The position numbers and the translations under genes were made by a program. A DNA stretch of 64,000 nt from Mytilus californianus. Its lineage: Eukaryota > Mollusca > Bivalvia > Mytilida > Mytilidae. Positions 1 through 12,746 of the stretch are shown here, piece after piece. The stretch is taken from the NCBI RefSeq assembly GCF_021869535.1, contig NW_026262648.1, positions 2,108,001 through 2,172,000 of the forward strand. The letters run 5' to 3'. Under the pieces are notes generated by a model, which saw only the letters and a list, made by a program, of their open reading frames with translations, was not told where the DNA came from and did no database searches. The stretch's first letter is position 1. Each line of letters opens with the position of its first letter.

Positions 1-1547
1 TAATTGTTTTATTAATGATCTCCATTCAATTTTTGATGGGACATGTGATCCTGTGTCCTTAGATAAAACATCAATAAGTAGTCTTAGTTTTGCTGATGAT
101 CTTTTAATATTATCAGAATCACAAAACGGTTTACAATCTGCTTTGAATAAACTGGAAAAATATTGCTACAAATGGCAACTGACTGTAAATACAAATAAAA
201 CAAAAATTATGATTTTTCATTCTAGAAATTCTTTTGAGTCAAAATTTTTTTATAAATAAAATCAGTTAACTGAAGTTAAAGAGTATAATTTTCTTGGGAA
301 CATTATTGATAATAAAGGAAAATTTAAGAGATCTACACATGAACTATCCAAGAAAGCGGTTAAAGCGTTATTTTCATTAAAAAAATATATGTCTAATTTT
401 CATCATGTTCCTGTTGATTTATCATGTAAATTATTTGATTCACTAATTAAACCCATAATTTTATATAATAGCGAGATCTGGTTTATGGAAGATTATTACT
501 CAATTTTTAGAGCCATAAATAGAGCCACTTTGCATGGAACTAACTGTGATATTTTATCATTGGCAGATAGATTCAGCTTTGAGAAAGTGCATCATAAATT
601 TTGTAAAACTGTTCTTGGAATTAAAAAAACCTCATGTAATATAGCTGCAAAGTCAGAGTTGGGACGATTTCCGCTTGACTCCTTTATTAAAACTCAAGTT
701 TTATTATATTTTTGTAGAATAAACTGCCATGAAATAAACCCTCTTGTTAGAGAAGCTTTTGCAGTAAATAAGTCTATGTCTGAAGATGGAATATGTACTT
801 GGTATACTTTTCCAAGCATATTTTTAAAGAATTTAATATTGATGAAGAAGAATATGTTGATTTTGATAAACCTTTTAAACTTATAAAAAATTCACTCAAA
901 AAAACTTTTAAACATATTGTGAAGGAAAAGTATAATAACATCACTCTTCAAAAACTTTCAAATATTGATAACAATTCAAAACTTTATCTTTATAGTAAAC
1001 TTAAAAACGAAATTAAATTGGAGGACTACTTGCACAATCTAAACAATTTTAATAGTCGTCAACTTTTAACAAAATTACGTGTAAGTGATCATAATTTGGA
1101 AATTGAATTAGGACGTTATAAAAAAAAATCAAAGAGAACACAGACTGTGCAAAGTTTGTAAAATTTTAGATGATGAGGAACACTTTTTCCTTCATTGCCA
1201 AATTAACAGTAATGTAAGACATTCCCTTATAAATGCAATTAAAACCCATTATCCTAATTTTAACCAGCTTGACTCAAACTCTAAACTTAAAACTATTCTA
1301 GATCCCAATAAAGATATTTTGTCTAGTGTTGTAGACTATATGAAGCAATCTATGGAATTGCGAAAATAGGGTCCACATTGGTCAATTATTATATATATAT
1401 AAATATATAATTAATATCAACTTGACTTGTTTAAAACATTTATCATGTACTAGTATTATGTTTCTTGTCACTTGTGTATACAATGTACTATGTTTGCATT
1501 TTAACCCGCCAGGGTTTCATGTTTTGCAATAAAGTTATTATTATTAT
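1..1547 (+). pseudogene. LINE reverse transcriptase, 3' part, copy 1 (dead)
   Basis: This is the 3' part of a non-LTR retrotransposon, entering from outside the window. The reading frame shows the RT palm motif FADD (near 95), then a thumb/connection region, and a C-terminal Cys/His knuckle around 1155-1200 (R-C-x2-C ... H-F-x3-C). The frame is broken by a stop after FFYK (about 257), a frameshift near 800 and another in the A-run near 1120, so no full protein can be made. The 3' UTR ends in an AATAAAG plus TTA-repeat tail at about 1528-1547, as in many LINEs. It is indistinguishable by eye from 7112-8658. The clade (I/Nimb-like or other) cannot be settled by eye. Confidence 0.8.
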
Positions 1548-1987
1548 ACTTGGCTTTTCAAACTTTTGGTCTCTAGTTTTACAGGATTACGTGCAAATTG
1601 CCATGGAATAGAAATCGATGGCTATCAGTACTCTAATAGGTACCTGTAATCAGTAATAAATCAAATAAAGTAAATAACTGTATAAAACTGTTGTAGAGAT
1701 AGAACTGTAATGATCTATTCTAGGGTAAAATTGTCCAATGCTATACTATGCTAGAATTGTCAGAATCTGATCTAGTTTAGAACTATTTAAAACTGACTGT
1801 CAAAAACTATTTTAGAAACTATTCTGAGGGTGCAATGGAAACTGTTCTTCAGGTTTTTCTAGACCAGTTCTCCTGAAGTTCTTGGCAAAGAGCGGTTAGA
1901 ACTGATCTAAAATGTTTATTAACGTTTTGTTTTCGTATTTGAGCCATAACACTTGCAGGTTAACAATTTAAACAATACGTTACTTGC

Positions 1988-2043
1988 CTGTATGTTGTTT
2001 CCTTCCTTTTGCATATCTTTAGCAGTTGGATTTCCATTTTGGG
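1988..2043 (-). pseudogene. Duplicated 3' end of host exon (fragment)
   Basis: On the minus strand this fragment copies the last 56 coding bases of the exon at 9099-9454, including its GC splice donor (CAG then GCAAGT). The remainder of the exon is absent because the duplication stops inside it. It cannot be spliced as a normal exon because no acceptor precedes it. Confidence 0.7.
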
Positions 2044-3160
2044 CATAACGGAAAAAAAATGTTTCTCTCTAAATGTCATAGTCTAAGACTTCATGATAAT
2101 AGGAAAAAATGAAAACAAAAATGGCAAAATTTGTCATTTATGGGCAATAACTCCTATAAGAATTTGTCTAACAGTTTGACGTATATGGACAATTGGTAGA
2201 GCTCATTATTCTGAACATTTTTGCTCTTTCAGATTTTCTCTTTTTATAACGGTTCAAAAATTAATAGACAAAACTTGCATTTTACCGCTATGTTCTATTT
2301 TTAGCAATGTCGGCCATGTTGGTTGGTAGGCGGGATCATCGGACACATTTTTAAAACTAGATACCCTAATGATGATTTTGACCATGTTTGGTTAAATTTG
2401 TCTCAGTAGTTTCAGAGTAGAAGATTCATTTAAAAGATAGCAAAATTTTACAAAAAATTGACTATAAAGGGCAATAACTCCTTAAGGGGTCAATTGACCA
2501 TTTTGGTCATGTTAAGTTATTTGTAGATCTTACTTTGCTGAACATTATTGTTGTTTACAGTTTATCTTTATCTATAATAATATTCAAGATAATAACCAAA
2601 ATCTGCAAAATTTCGTTAGAATTACAAATTCAGGGGCAGCAACCCAACTACGGATTGTCTGATTTGTCTGACAATTTCAGGGCAGATAGATCTTAACCTG
2701 ATGAACATTTTGTTTTTGTCTGTCAGATTTGCTCTAAATGCTTTATTTTCAGAGATATAAGCCAAACATCTGCATTTTACCAATATATTCTATTTTTAGC
2801 CATGTCGGCCATGTTGGTTGGTAGGCGGGATCATCAGACACATTTTTTAAACTAGATACCCTAATGATGATTGTGGCCAAGTTTGGTTAAATTTGTCTCA
2901 ATAATTTCAGTGGAGAATATTTTTTTAAAAAAAAGATTACAAAACTTAACAAAAAAAATTGTTAAAATTGACTATTGGTGGCCATCTTGGTTGGCGGGCC
3001 GGGTCATCGGACACATTTTTCAAACTAGATATCCCAATGTTTACTGCAGACAAGTTTGGTTAAATTTGGTCCAGTTGTTTCAGAGAAGATTTTTGTAAAA
3101 GTTAACGACGACGACGACGGACGACGGGCGCCAAGTGATGAGAAAAAGGCCATGTGAGCT
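2044..3160 (-). repeat. Interspersed repeat with three internal sub-copies
   Basis: Three sub-copies share the same block, running from 'GGCCATGTTGGTTGG' through 'ATCATCGGACACAT' to 'AGTTTGGTTAAATTTG'. They begin near 2310, 2804 and 2978. The same family appears in the opposite orientation at 38.2-39.9 kb (rc 'AACATGGCTGCCATGGCTA'). It has no coding potential that I can support, and it ends in a GACGACG-rich stretch. Confidence 0.6.
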
Positions 3161-3166
3161 AAAAAT

Positions 3167-3343
3167 GAGATATGGTTTGATTGGCAATGAGACAACTCTC
3201 CAGTAGAGACCAAATGACGTAGAAGTTAACAACTATAGGTCACTGTACGGCCTTCAATAATTGACCAAACCCATACCGCATAGTAAGCTAAACAAGGCCC
3301 AAAAATGAAAAATGTGAAACAATTCAATGTTTGTTTGTTTCAT
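3167..3343 (-). mobile_element. Short mussel retro-repeat, 3'-end type
   Basis: This carries the core 'GGCAATGAGACAACTCTCC', then 'CTATAGGTCACTGTACGG' and 'CCCATACCGCATAGT'. It is the reverse complement of the 3' terminal region of the RT-bearing element at 44.9-46.0 kb, so it reads as a 5'-truncated copy on the minus strand. The strand is given relative to that RT. Confidence 0.7.
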
Positions 3344-3689
3344 TCTTGCACAACTAAGTACTGTTTATCCTTGACATTTGCACATGGTTGAATGAAAATT
3401 TGACACCATAAAACTTTTTGACATTTTAGTACATAAAAGTAAATACAGATAATAAGCTGCTAAATTAAAAGTAAACTTACCGTGTATTAAGCTGGTGTGT
3501 TAATATCCTTAACAAACCCTTTTTAGATTTACACTCAATTATAATACTAGAAAAAAACTTGACGAATTTGATCGGAAATAAGATAGAGTACAATGCAGTT
3601 GTTGATAGTTTCTGTTTCTATTCACAAAATTTTCAAAAAGGGGAATTTAAAGCTTGATATATTGCATATACACCTGTATATGTTCGCTT

Positions 3690-3782
3690 ACTTGTGTTAA
3701 CCTCTGGATGTTTGTCTGTTGGCTGTTTGTGTCGTTAGGTTACTATCACATTGACGTATAATCCACATCTCCTTTTTTGAAT
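3690..3782 (+). mobile_element. Degraded fragment of the short mussel retro-repeat
   Basis: Only the end is recognisable (GTCGTTAGGTTACTATCACATTGACGTATAATCCACATCTCC, here with many changes). The flanking bases 3344-3690 and 3783-4015 show nothing else that I can name. Confidence 0.4.
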
Positions 3783-4017
3783 GTATGTTTCATTAAATTC
3801 TGTAAACTGGGGATATTTTGAAAAATATTTGATATTATAAAGAATTGACAATTTAATTGGCACCAGAACATACAATCTCCTTTCGAAATACGGTCTTCAC
3901 CAATTAGATCTATTTAATATGTCTATAAATCGCATCGAGTCGAGAAACATTGAAAAATGATTAACAAAGATAGATCGATCCGAAATATCATTATCATAAA
4001 AATAAGAAAAATATTTC

Positions 4018-5235
4018 TGAAAATTAAACAGTCACAATAAACTTAAATTCGTAGATGTCAATCCTGTCGACCTTGTCAACCCTGTCAACCGTGTCAACTC
4101 TACTTGTCAACCCTATCAACCTGTCGACCTCTTTCAACTTTTTGACCGTGTCAACCCTATCAACCTGTCGACCTCTCAACTTTTTGACCGTGTCAACCCT
4201 GTCAACCTGTCAATCTATGTAATTTTAATGTGCATACTGGCAAAGCCGAATCACAACCAGTTAAATGAGCAGGAACTATTTTACCCTATATCCCATTTGA
4301 TTGACAAATAGAGTAACGGGGGAAATAGTTCCGGAGTATCAAATTAGATTACTACGCCAATTATCTTCAAGGGATTTTATAGTATATTTAGACATGGAGC
4401 TGGGCCTTCTGGTTGCAAAGGTCGATGGGTTGACGGGTTGACAGGATTGACAGGTTGCCTGGGTCGACAGGTGACTGGGTCGACAGGTTGACATGATTGA
4501 CTGGGTTGAAAGGGTCAATAGGTCGACAGGGTTAACTGGGTTTGCAGGGTCGAGAGCGACAGAGCTGATAGGATTACAAGGCTAGATATGATTGACAAGG
4601 GTAAAAGGGTTTACATTGTGCATACACCAATTTGCTGGCAAGGTTGGCATGTTAAAACATGTAGCGCTGATTCTTTGCTTTTTGTGTGTTTTTTTTTGGT
4701 GTTGTGTAAATGAACAGATTTTGAGTCATGGATGGATACCCCATATCCTTTGTTTTTCTATTAATATTTCTAAAAATATTTCACCAAGAGACAATGAGAA
4801 AAATTTAATGAAGTATAGCCACAACTTCAATTTTATACAATATTTACCATATTTTAGTATTTAAATACAATCATTAAATTGTAGTTTTCAGCTGACGTTT
4901 GTAGTTTTGAAAATTAAACAGTCACAATAAACTTAAAGTCGTAGATGTCAACCCTGTCGACCTTGTCAACCCCGTCAACCGTGTCAACTCTACTTGTCAA
5001 CCCTATCAACCTGTCGACCCCTTTCAACTTTTTGACCGTGTCAACCCTTTCAACTTGTCTACCCTTGTCAACCTGTCAATCTATGTAATTTTATTGTCGT
5101 GCATCATGCAAAGTGCATACTGGCAAAGCAGAATCACAATGAGTTAAATGAGCAGGAACTATTTTACCGTATAATCCTATTTGATCCGATATACCATTAT
5201 CATAAAAAAAAAAGAAAAATATTTCAGAAATGAAG
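4018..5235. repeat. Foldback-like element with GTCAACC arrays
   Basis: The left arm at about 4060-4215 is an irregular array of GTCAACC/GTCGACC motifs. The centre at about 4423-4590 is the inverted array (GGTTGAC/GGGTCGAC). A third array at about 4945-5075 repeats the left arm, together with its flank 'TTAAACAGTCACAATAAAC' (4023 and 4914) and 'GAGCAGGAACTATTTTACC' (4267 and 5150). The 'CATTATCATAAAAA' flank lies before the first copy and after the second, so the two direct copies are circularly permuted relative to each other. No protein is encoded. From 5240 to 6070 I see no recognisable feature. Confidence 0.55.
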
Positions 5236-6074
5236 TTTCAGTAGTATCCTTAATTTCAAGTTCACTGGGGTAGGTGAAATGTGGATTATTGAGTAACAGG
5301 ACACCATCAATATAACTGGATATGAAATTAAAGAACTTGATAAAATGATTTTACTTTTTGTCTTTTAGAACCATTGTATGAATTTCGCTTCATATAAAAT
5401 ACATAAAGGCATAACAAAAACAAGTCAGTCAGCAGTGAAATCTCATGAAATTTGAGCTTAAACTATTCTCTTGCTTAACCACTCGCTCCAGTGAAATCTG
5501 TTGAACTACTAAGCACGAGTTGCATTATAAATGCAAACTTGGCCAATGTTGTCATTCGACCCCAATAGCATGATCCTAAGATGGGGTTGTCCAAAAATAG
5601 AAAAAAAATGTATAGTCCTTGTCCCTCCTACACCAATTGAACTAGGATCATACACATGATATGTTATTAACAATATATCTTTGCCAAAAATTAAGGAAAC
5701 AAAAAAACATTAAGAGGCTAACAGAAAAATGCTGGACAATACAACAGACCTCATCAACAACCAACACTCGCATCCGCAGAAAATAGGAACATCAGCAAAT
5801 TAATGAAAACAAGAATTACCAACAAAGTTTAACAGTACAACAGACCTCAGCAACCTTATAACATCCGAAGTTTCTTAAAAACTAAAATGTACAAATAAAG
5901 ACAAATAACGACGAGCAACACAGACCTACAAAACTGTTCTTTTCTGAGCGACGAACAACACAGACCTCTGATGCAACTGCAAATATATTTAAATGTAAGA
6001 TGTAATCAATCTTGGATTTAAGTCGGTATAGTTTTGTTCTGGAATATGTTATGTGTCCTTCAGTCCGGCTTTGC

Positions 6075-9000
6075 TCAAGAACTTGATCCAGATGCGTTGG
6101 AAGTTCCATATGCGGTGGTAGTTCGTACACTAGTAACTCCTTCATTACGTAGATCTAATTCTGAAACACGTCCATCTGCTCTACCAATAAGAGATAAGAA
6201 ATCATCATCGTGCGAAGAAGTTGGTGCCGTTCCATCTGCCGATCTCGAATCTATATCAGATTTACTTGGGATGTCAGATTTATCTGAAATGGTAGTGGGT
6301 AAAGGAGCAACAATGCTGGATTTTTCGTCCGTTGTCTTTTCGTCTGATTCTGTCGTAATCAGCTTCTTGATAACATTAGGGTTTTCCATCATAGACTGTG
6401 TTAGACTATCTACAGGACATCCAGGAATTGAAATCTACAAATATCGTTGAAATTTTTGTAATCAAATTAAAGGTTTATAGATATTTTGTTTCGGTTTAGA
6501 AATCTGGATTCACTTTTATGAAATATATTCCCTATTTGATTTGACTTTTAAACGTTAGAAATCAAAGTAATCATCAACCTGTACTGTAGTACTTATTCTC
6601 TTTTCTCTCATATCATGCGTTTTTATACATCAAACTGGAGAAAGTCTTTTACCATACTTATTCATAAAGCTGGAGACAAGCTAGATATTAATAACTATAG
6701 GGGAATTTCCCTTCAAAATTGTATTGCTAAACTTTTTAGTGCTGTTATTAACTCTAGAGTTGTAACTTATTATGAAGAAAAGTTTTCAGTTCATCAATTT
6801 GGATTTAGAAATAATCATAGGACAGCAGATAGTATTTTTATTCTAAAAACTTTAATAATAAAATATTTGACAAAAAAGAAGAGTAAAATTTACTCTTGCT
6901 TTGTTGATTTGCGTCGTGCATTTGACACCGTTTGGCATGCTGGTCTCTTATACAAATTAAAAAAGGATGATGTTGGAAAGAAAATATTTGAAGTAATTAA
7001 AGATATATATAAGTGTTGTGAATCTTCAGTTAAAATAGATAATAAACAATCTGAATTTTTTTAAATAAATAAAGGGGTCAAACAAGGGGACAGTTTGAGC
7101 CCCACATTGTTTAATTGTTTTATTAATGATCTCCATTCAATTTTTGATGGGACATGTGATCCTGTGTCCTTAGATAAAACATCAATAAGTAGTCTTAGTT
7201 TTGCTGATGATCTTTTAATATTATCAGAATCACAAAACGGTTTACAATCTGCTTTGAATAAACTGGAAAAATATTGCTACAAATGGCAACTGACTGTAAA
7301 TACAAATAAAACAAAAATTATGATTTTTCATTCTAGAAATTCTTTTGAGTCAAAATTTTTTTATAAATAAAATCAGTTAACTGAAGTTAAAGAGTATAAT
7401 TTTCTTGGGAACATTATTGATAATAAAGGAAAATTTAAGAGATCTACACATGAACTATCCAAGAAAGCGGTTAAAGCGTTATTTTCATTAAAAAAATATA
7501 TGTCTAATTTTCATCATGTTCCTGTTGATTTATCATGTAAATTATTTGATTCACTAATTAAACCCATAATTTTATATAATAGCGAGATCTGGTTTATGGA
7601 AGATTATTACTCAATTTTTAGAGCCATAAATAGAGCCACTTTGCATGGAACTAACTGTGATATTTTATCATTGGCAGATAGATTCAGCTTTGAGAAAGTG
7701 CATCATAAATTTTGTAAAACTGTTCTTGGAATTAAAAAAACCTCATGTAATATAGCTGCAAAGTCAGAGTTGGGACGATTTCCGCTTGACTCCTTTATTA
7801 AAACTCAAGTTTTATTATATTTTTGTAGAATAAACTGCCATGAAATAAACCCTCTTGTTAGAGAAGCTTTTGCAGTAAATAAGTCTATGTCTGAAGATGG
7901 AATATGTACTTGGTATACTTTTCCAAGCATATTTTTAAAGAATTTAATATTGATGAAGAAGAATATGTTGATTTTGATAAACCTTTTAAACTTATAAAAA
8001 ATTCACTCAAAAAAACTTTTAAACATATTGTGAAGGAAAAGTATAATAACATCACTCTTCAAAAACTTTCAAATATTGATAACAATTCAAAACTTTATCT
8101 TTATAGTAAACTTAAAAACGAAATTAAATTGGAGGACTACTTGCACAATCTAAACAATTTTAATAGTCGTCAACTTTTAACAAAATTACGTGTAAGTGAT
8201 CATAATTTGGAAATTGAATTAGGACGTTATAAAAAAAAATCAAAGAGAACACAGACTGTGCAAAGTTTGTAAAATTTTAGATGATGAGGAACACTTTTTC
8301 CTTCATTGCCAAATTAACAGTAATGTAAGACATTCCCTTATAAATGCAATTAAAACCCATTATCCTAATTTTAACCAGCTTGACTCAAACTCTAAACTTA
8401 AAACTATTCTAGATCCCAATAAAGATATTTTGTCTAGTGTTGTAGACTATATGAAGCAATCTATGGAATTGCGAAAATAGGGTCCACATTGGTCAATTAT
8501 TATATATATATAAATATATAATTAATATCAACTTGACTTGTTTAAAACATTTATCATGTACTAGTATTATGTTTCTTGTCACTTGTGTATACAATGTACT
8601 ATGTTTGCATTTTAACCCGCCAGGGTTTCATGTTTTGCAATAAAGTTATTATTATTATACTTGGCTTTTCAAACTTTTGGTCTCTAGTTTTACAGGATTA
8701 CGTGCAAATTGCCATGGAATAGAAATCGATGGCTATCAGTACTCTAATAGGTACCTGTAATCAGTAATAAATCAAATAAAGTAAATAACTGTATAAAACT
8801 GTTGTAGAGATAGAACTGTAATGATCTATTCTAGGGTAAAATTGTCCAATGCTATACTATGCTAGAATTGTCAGAATCTGATCTAGTTTAGAACTATTTA
8901 AAACTGACTGTCAAAAACTATTTTAGAAACTATTCTGAGGGTGCAATGGAAACTGTTCTTCAGGTTTTTCTAGACCAGTTCTCCTGAAGTTCTTGGCAAA

Positions 9001-9454
9001 GAGCGGTTAGAACTGATCTAAAATGTTTATTAACGTTTTGTTTTCGTATTTGAGCCATAACACTTGCAGGTTAACAATTTAAACAATACGTTACTTGCCT
9101 GTATGTTGTTTCCTTCCTTTTGCATATCTTTAGCAGTTGGATTTCCATTTTGGGGATTTTCTGAGATACTCGTATTTAGTTGCTGCGATGCATGTGTGAG
9201 ACTTCGACTGTTATTAGCTTTGTGATCTCGTTTTGCGCCACTTGTCGTTGTCGTAGTAGAAGTGACAAATTTCTCTTGTGATTTTTTGTGATTTGGTTTT
9301 TTGATGCTCGAGACTGTTTTGGCTTGGTTAGGGTTAACTGGATTATTTATGCCTTCCCCAAAAACTGCATTTTGTATGCTTAGCCTTGCATTCATAGCAA
9401 TTTGTCCTTGTTTTCTTTTGTTCGTGAATTTCGTTGGATATTTATCCTTCTTGA
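6075..9454 (-). CDS. Unrecognised Ser/Thr-rich protein, last two coding exons
   Basis: The upstream exon is 9099-9454. Its acceptor is TTTTCATTTTAG, and the exon opens with two bases of a split codon followed by 118 codons. It ends in CAG with donor GCAAGT (GC-AG intron). The terminal exon is 6075-6434 (acceptor ATATTTGTAG), phase 0, with 119 codons and a TGA at 6075-6077. Phases match, giving a 237-residue C-terminal part. The first exon is basic and Asn/Lys-rich with a run of five Thr. The second begins with a short hydrophobic stretch (GCPVDSLTQSMMENP), then is acidic and Ser/Asp-rich and ends in GSSS. No domain, membrane segment or catalytic motif is visible, so no function is proposed; it resembles a disordered C-terminal tail. 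Upstream exons were not found. The intron holds the dead LINE in antisense orientation. Confidence 0.6.
6625..8658 (+). pseudogene. LINE reverse transcriptase, copy 2 (5'-truncated, dead)
   Basis: The element begins inside the RT fingers: HKAGDK, NNYRGISL (6690-6710), FGFRNNHRTADS (6798-6835), palm motif A DLRRAFDTVWH (6907-6940), then VKQGDSLSPTLF (7078-7115) and the catalytic FADD (7201-7212). The C-terminal Cys knuckle lies near 8270-8310, and the TTA-rich tail ends at 8658. Stops at 7062 and 7367 and frameshifts near 7910 and 8235 kill the frame. It sits antisense in the intron of the minus-strand gene at 6075-9454. No target-site duplication could be confirmed. Confidence 0.85.
7112..9154 (+). 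repeat. Segmental duplication, copy 2 (matches 1-2043)
   Basis: This is the partner of the block at 1-2043. It looks like the original, because here both flanks are continuous with the LINE 5' part and with an intact exon. Confidence 0.9.
9093..9101 (-). other. GC-type 5' splice site
   Basis: On the minus strand the sequence is CAG followed by GCAAGT. No GT donor in the correct phase lies nearby. The rest of the site is a strong consensus, as expected of real GC-AG introns. Confidence 0.55.
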
Positions 9455-9566
9455 CTAAAATGAAAAAAAATACAAATGATGGAACATTGCATTTAATTTT
9501 TCTTTAGTTATCTCTTTTTAGTTTTCTAAGTGTGTGCAGTTTTTGTACAGGATAAATTAAGCGTTA

Positions 9567-9760
9567 GTTTTCTCGTTTGAATTGCTTCCCATTTTTTTTT
9601 ATGTCGGGGACTTAATTTTAAAGCCGAATGTACGATGTGGATGTTTCTCATTGTTGAAGTCCATACGGTGGCCTATAATAGCTTATATCAACTTCATTTG
9701 AACTCAGTTGCATGGATAGCTGTCTCATTATCAATCATATCACATCTCCTTATTATTATA
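9567..9760 (+). mobile_element. Short mussel retro-repeat
   Basis: It runs from 'TAGTTTTCTCGTTTGAATTG' through 'TCATTGTTGAAGTCCATACGG' variants to the 3' end 'CAATCATATCACATCTCC' followed by a TTA-rich tail. From 9761 to 10930 nothing is recognisable except short open frames without a family signature. Confidence 0.65.
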
Positions 9761-10935
9761 CATTATATACTTAGTATACGGGAAAGATTCGACTGGTCCT
9801 TGTGACTTGTCGTTTTTTATAAGGGAAACAAACAGATTATGATGGATTGTTGTTTTACGTCAAGCTACCATTACAGGTACATGCCTATACATGTATATAT
9901 ACGGACGGGAACATGGAAATGTGATAAAAATATCAACCATGCTTTATACAAGATCGACACGTTAAGCTGTTTTTTTAACGTGCTGGTTCACAAGATAAAA
10001 GTCCGTGCGAAGACATATCACATATCACCCTACCCGGACACATTATTCTGACAGAGAAGCATCAAATACATGTACCAATTTTCACGTCTGGTTTGATGCG
10101 ACTGGAGATCGAACCAACGACCCCTTGCTCTCAAGGATTAAATATAAAGGAAATGGAAGGGTATAATGAGCCAATGAGACCGCTACCTAACGACAAGGAA
10201 CCCAATACATCTAGCGTTCAACATACGATCTTAAGAGGGTCTGCCTTCAAAAGCATTACTTGTCATTGTTATATATATCGGTTGATGTAGACTATAGTAC
10301 TAATAACTGAACACATCATTCTAAAATCTCGGAGTGTGTTAATGTTTGTATCGAATCATCCTTAAAGATATGTCCATTGCCATGAAGTAAATTTTTCGAC
10401 AAGGGTCATTGCCTTATCATATCAGCAAATGGATTCCCTAAAGTTCATGTTCCTCTTTTATTGTTTAGTCATTTCTTTTTATGATTTATATAACTAGAGA
10501 AATGGTATTAAAATAACTACTTCATGTAGTTTCATTTTCAATGGTTTAATTGTTTTTACCGCTATTTCAATGATATTAATTAAAAGTGAAAAAACTATTG
10601 CATTTTGACATCTTAATATTCATTTTTACTATAGTTCAACAAATACCTGGTATTGGGTCTATAAATGAAATATAATGATATATAAGTATAGAAAACTTGA
10701 CCTTTACGGCCATTTAAGGTCAAGTTTCAAGTCTCAGACCTATTATTAGCCTATTTAACTTGAAATAGTAAAAGTTACATGTATTGTCATTGTATATAAA
10801 AAGAAAGTAATGCGTATACTAAATCCCTTTTTTCCTCATAGAAGAACAATTCCCAGAGAAGGACTTAAGTTCATTGAAATGTGCGAATGAATTTGGGGAA
10901 AAAACAGATACTCAAAGCTTATATTACAATACGGA

Positions 10936-11300
10936 GCTAGTGCGGTATGATTGTCAAATTGCATGGATTAAGCAATATTAGGTCATCGTACGCCTTCAAC
11001 AATGAGAAAAATCCATTTCCTATAGTAAACTATAAAAAATCCCGAAATTACAAAAAAGTGAAACAATTCGAACGAGGAAAAACCAACGGCCTGATTCATG
11101 CGGCAAAATAAACGAAACCAACAAAAACTACTAAATTACAGGATCCTGACTTGGGACAGGCACAAATAAAATTTGGAGCGGTAAAGCATCAACCCTCGCC
11201 TAACATAAGAACACGCGTTAACAATCACTTGATTGACTCATCAGATCGACACAAAGCACACACAAAAACTAACAAAAAGACTAAAAACCCAATGTACCAA
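10936..11300 (-). mobile_element. Longer copy of the short mussel retro-repeat
   Basis: The 3' end core lies at 10940-11030 and the unit continues into 'TCCTGACTTGGGACAGGCAC' (11143-11162) and the 'CTCATCAGATCGACACAAAG' segment. This is the same order, reversed, as 45600-46020. It is therefore a less severely 5'-truncated copy than the others. Confidence 0.65.
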
Positions 11301-12746
11301 TCTATGTATTATATTATATAGACTTTAAATAACTTTTATAGATTTATTGTCATACATGTGTTTGGTCATATCCTTTTATATAGTTGTTAGGTGTTGGGAA
11401 TGTTTAACCCTTTCACATCTAACTCAAGGAATGGTTTGTTGACCTTTAACCAAATTCATGACAAATGTCCTGCATATATTCTTGGTGTGCACTCGAAACA
11501 ACAAATATAGCTGTTTAATTGGAATTAGCCAAACTTCCTTTATATTTCAATAATAGGTTGTAAGAAAAAACACCATTTGTTTTTAAGTATGAATAGTAGA
11601 ATAAGGGATTCTATGAGAGTTGATAAATTCACCAAAACAAGGTAAGACAAGTATTGTTAAGTATGTGGTATAAAAATTGAAATTTGAAAATTCTGTACAA
11701 ACAATGAAAAAAATATCAAAGTCCTGTATCCAAGCGTTTTATTTCATAATGGAAATGATGCTGCTTCTGGTGCATACTCAACAAACACTGACATTAAAGT
11801 TTATATGGTTATATTATCAACTCATATCATTTCAGCTGTTTTCCCAGGTTTGTATAATCGATATTGTAAACGTTTCATGTGCTAATCATTGTACTGATTT
11901 TGCCTTTAATGTGTCCTCTGTTGGAAATATAAGACTTTCAGCTCTAGTAGTTTTAACATCCATATGATTTTGACCTTACGAGTGAATCGAATTACAGGGC
12001 AAAATGTCGTATACTTCTTGGCCATATATCGTATCAAAATTATTATCGACCACAGTTTTTATTTTATGGGTATATGGAAACTCGTCGCAAAATCCTTCAA
12101 GAATAGTACGCCCTTCGATCGCCAAAAAAAATCTATTGTTTTTCACGATATATATAAACTTTTAGTATAAAATCGTCCATTTGTTTTTCAATTATCATGA
12201 ATTACGCCCCCACTTTAAAAAAAATCCTTGATCTGCCCCTGAATTATACTGCTGTCTTACCTTAAAGAAACACCGGTTGTTGCGCAGATGGACGAGAAAC
12301 CTGTGGCGGGTGAATATAATGGTTGGTATATGATAGTAATTTTTACTCTTTTGTACCAGCACGATGCATATCATGTACCCTGCCTCTCATCACTGTGGAA
12401 TTGTTAGCCTTCACAGGATATAACCACGATTTAAACATTTATATTCTTGCTGAATCAGAAGTCTATTGAATAGCCCGTCTAAATAATAATATAATGAAAT
12501 ATTTATTTGTCTTTATGAATATAAGTTTTGCATACCTTTACCAATACATTTACACAATGTGTAATCTTTTAATTATAGCAGAATAATAAGCCAATTGTTG
12601 ACAAATTGTTAAGTATAGGCCATTTAAATTCTTTGTTTATTGTCAGAAAGATGTAAAGCTGAGATACCGTTACATTTCACTATGTAAGACATGCACAAGT
12701 TCATATATTACAATAAAACAAGATAAATATCCAAATTATTACACAG

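Larger units (their letters stand above)
1..2043 (+). repeat. Segmental duplication, copy 1 (matches 7112-9154)
   Basis: Bases 1-2043 match 7112-9154 at a constant offset of 7111, with no difference that I noticed. The block contains the 3' half of the dead LINE, about 440 bp of flanking intron and 56 bp of a host exon. It therefore duplicates host DNA together with the transposon and is not an independent transposon insertion. The left end lies outside the window. At 2044 the sequence switches abruptly to another repeat. Either a recent duplication or an assembly error (unmerged haplotype) could explain it. Confidence 0.9.

Noticed and set aside
6034-6450. Plus-strand open frame of 138 codons
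   Set aside because: It lies exactly antisense to the minus-strand terminal exon, which has proper splice phase. This frame is a shadow.
11677-11967. Open frame of 96 codons
   Set aside because: It lies in AT-rich sequence with no domain or clear splice structure, although the end (NHCTDFAFNVSSVG) looks protein-like.
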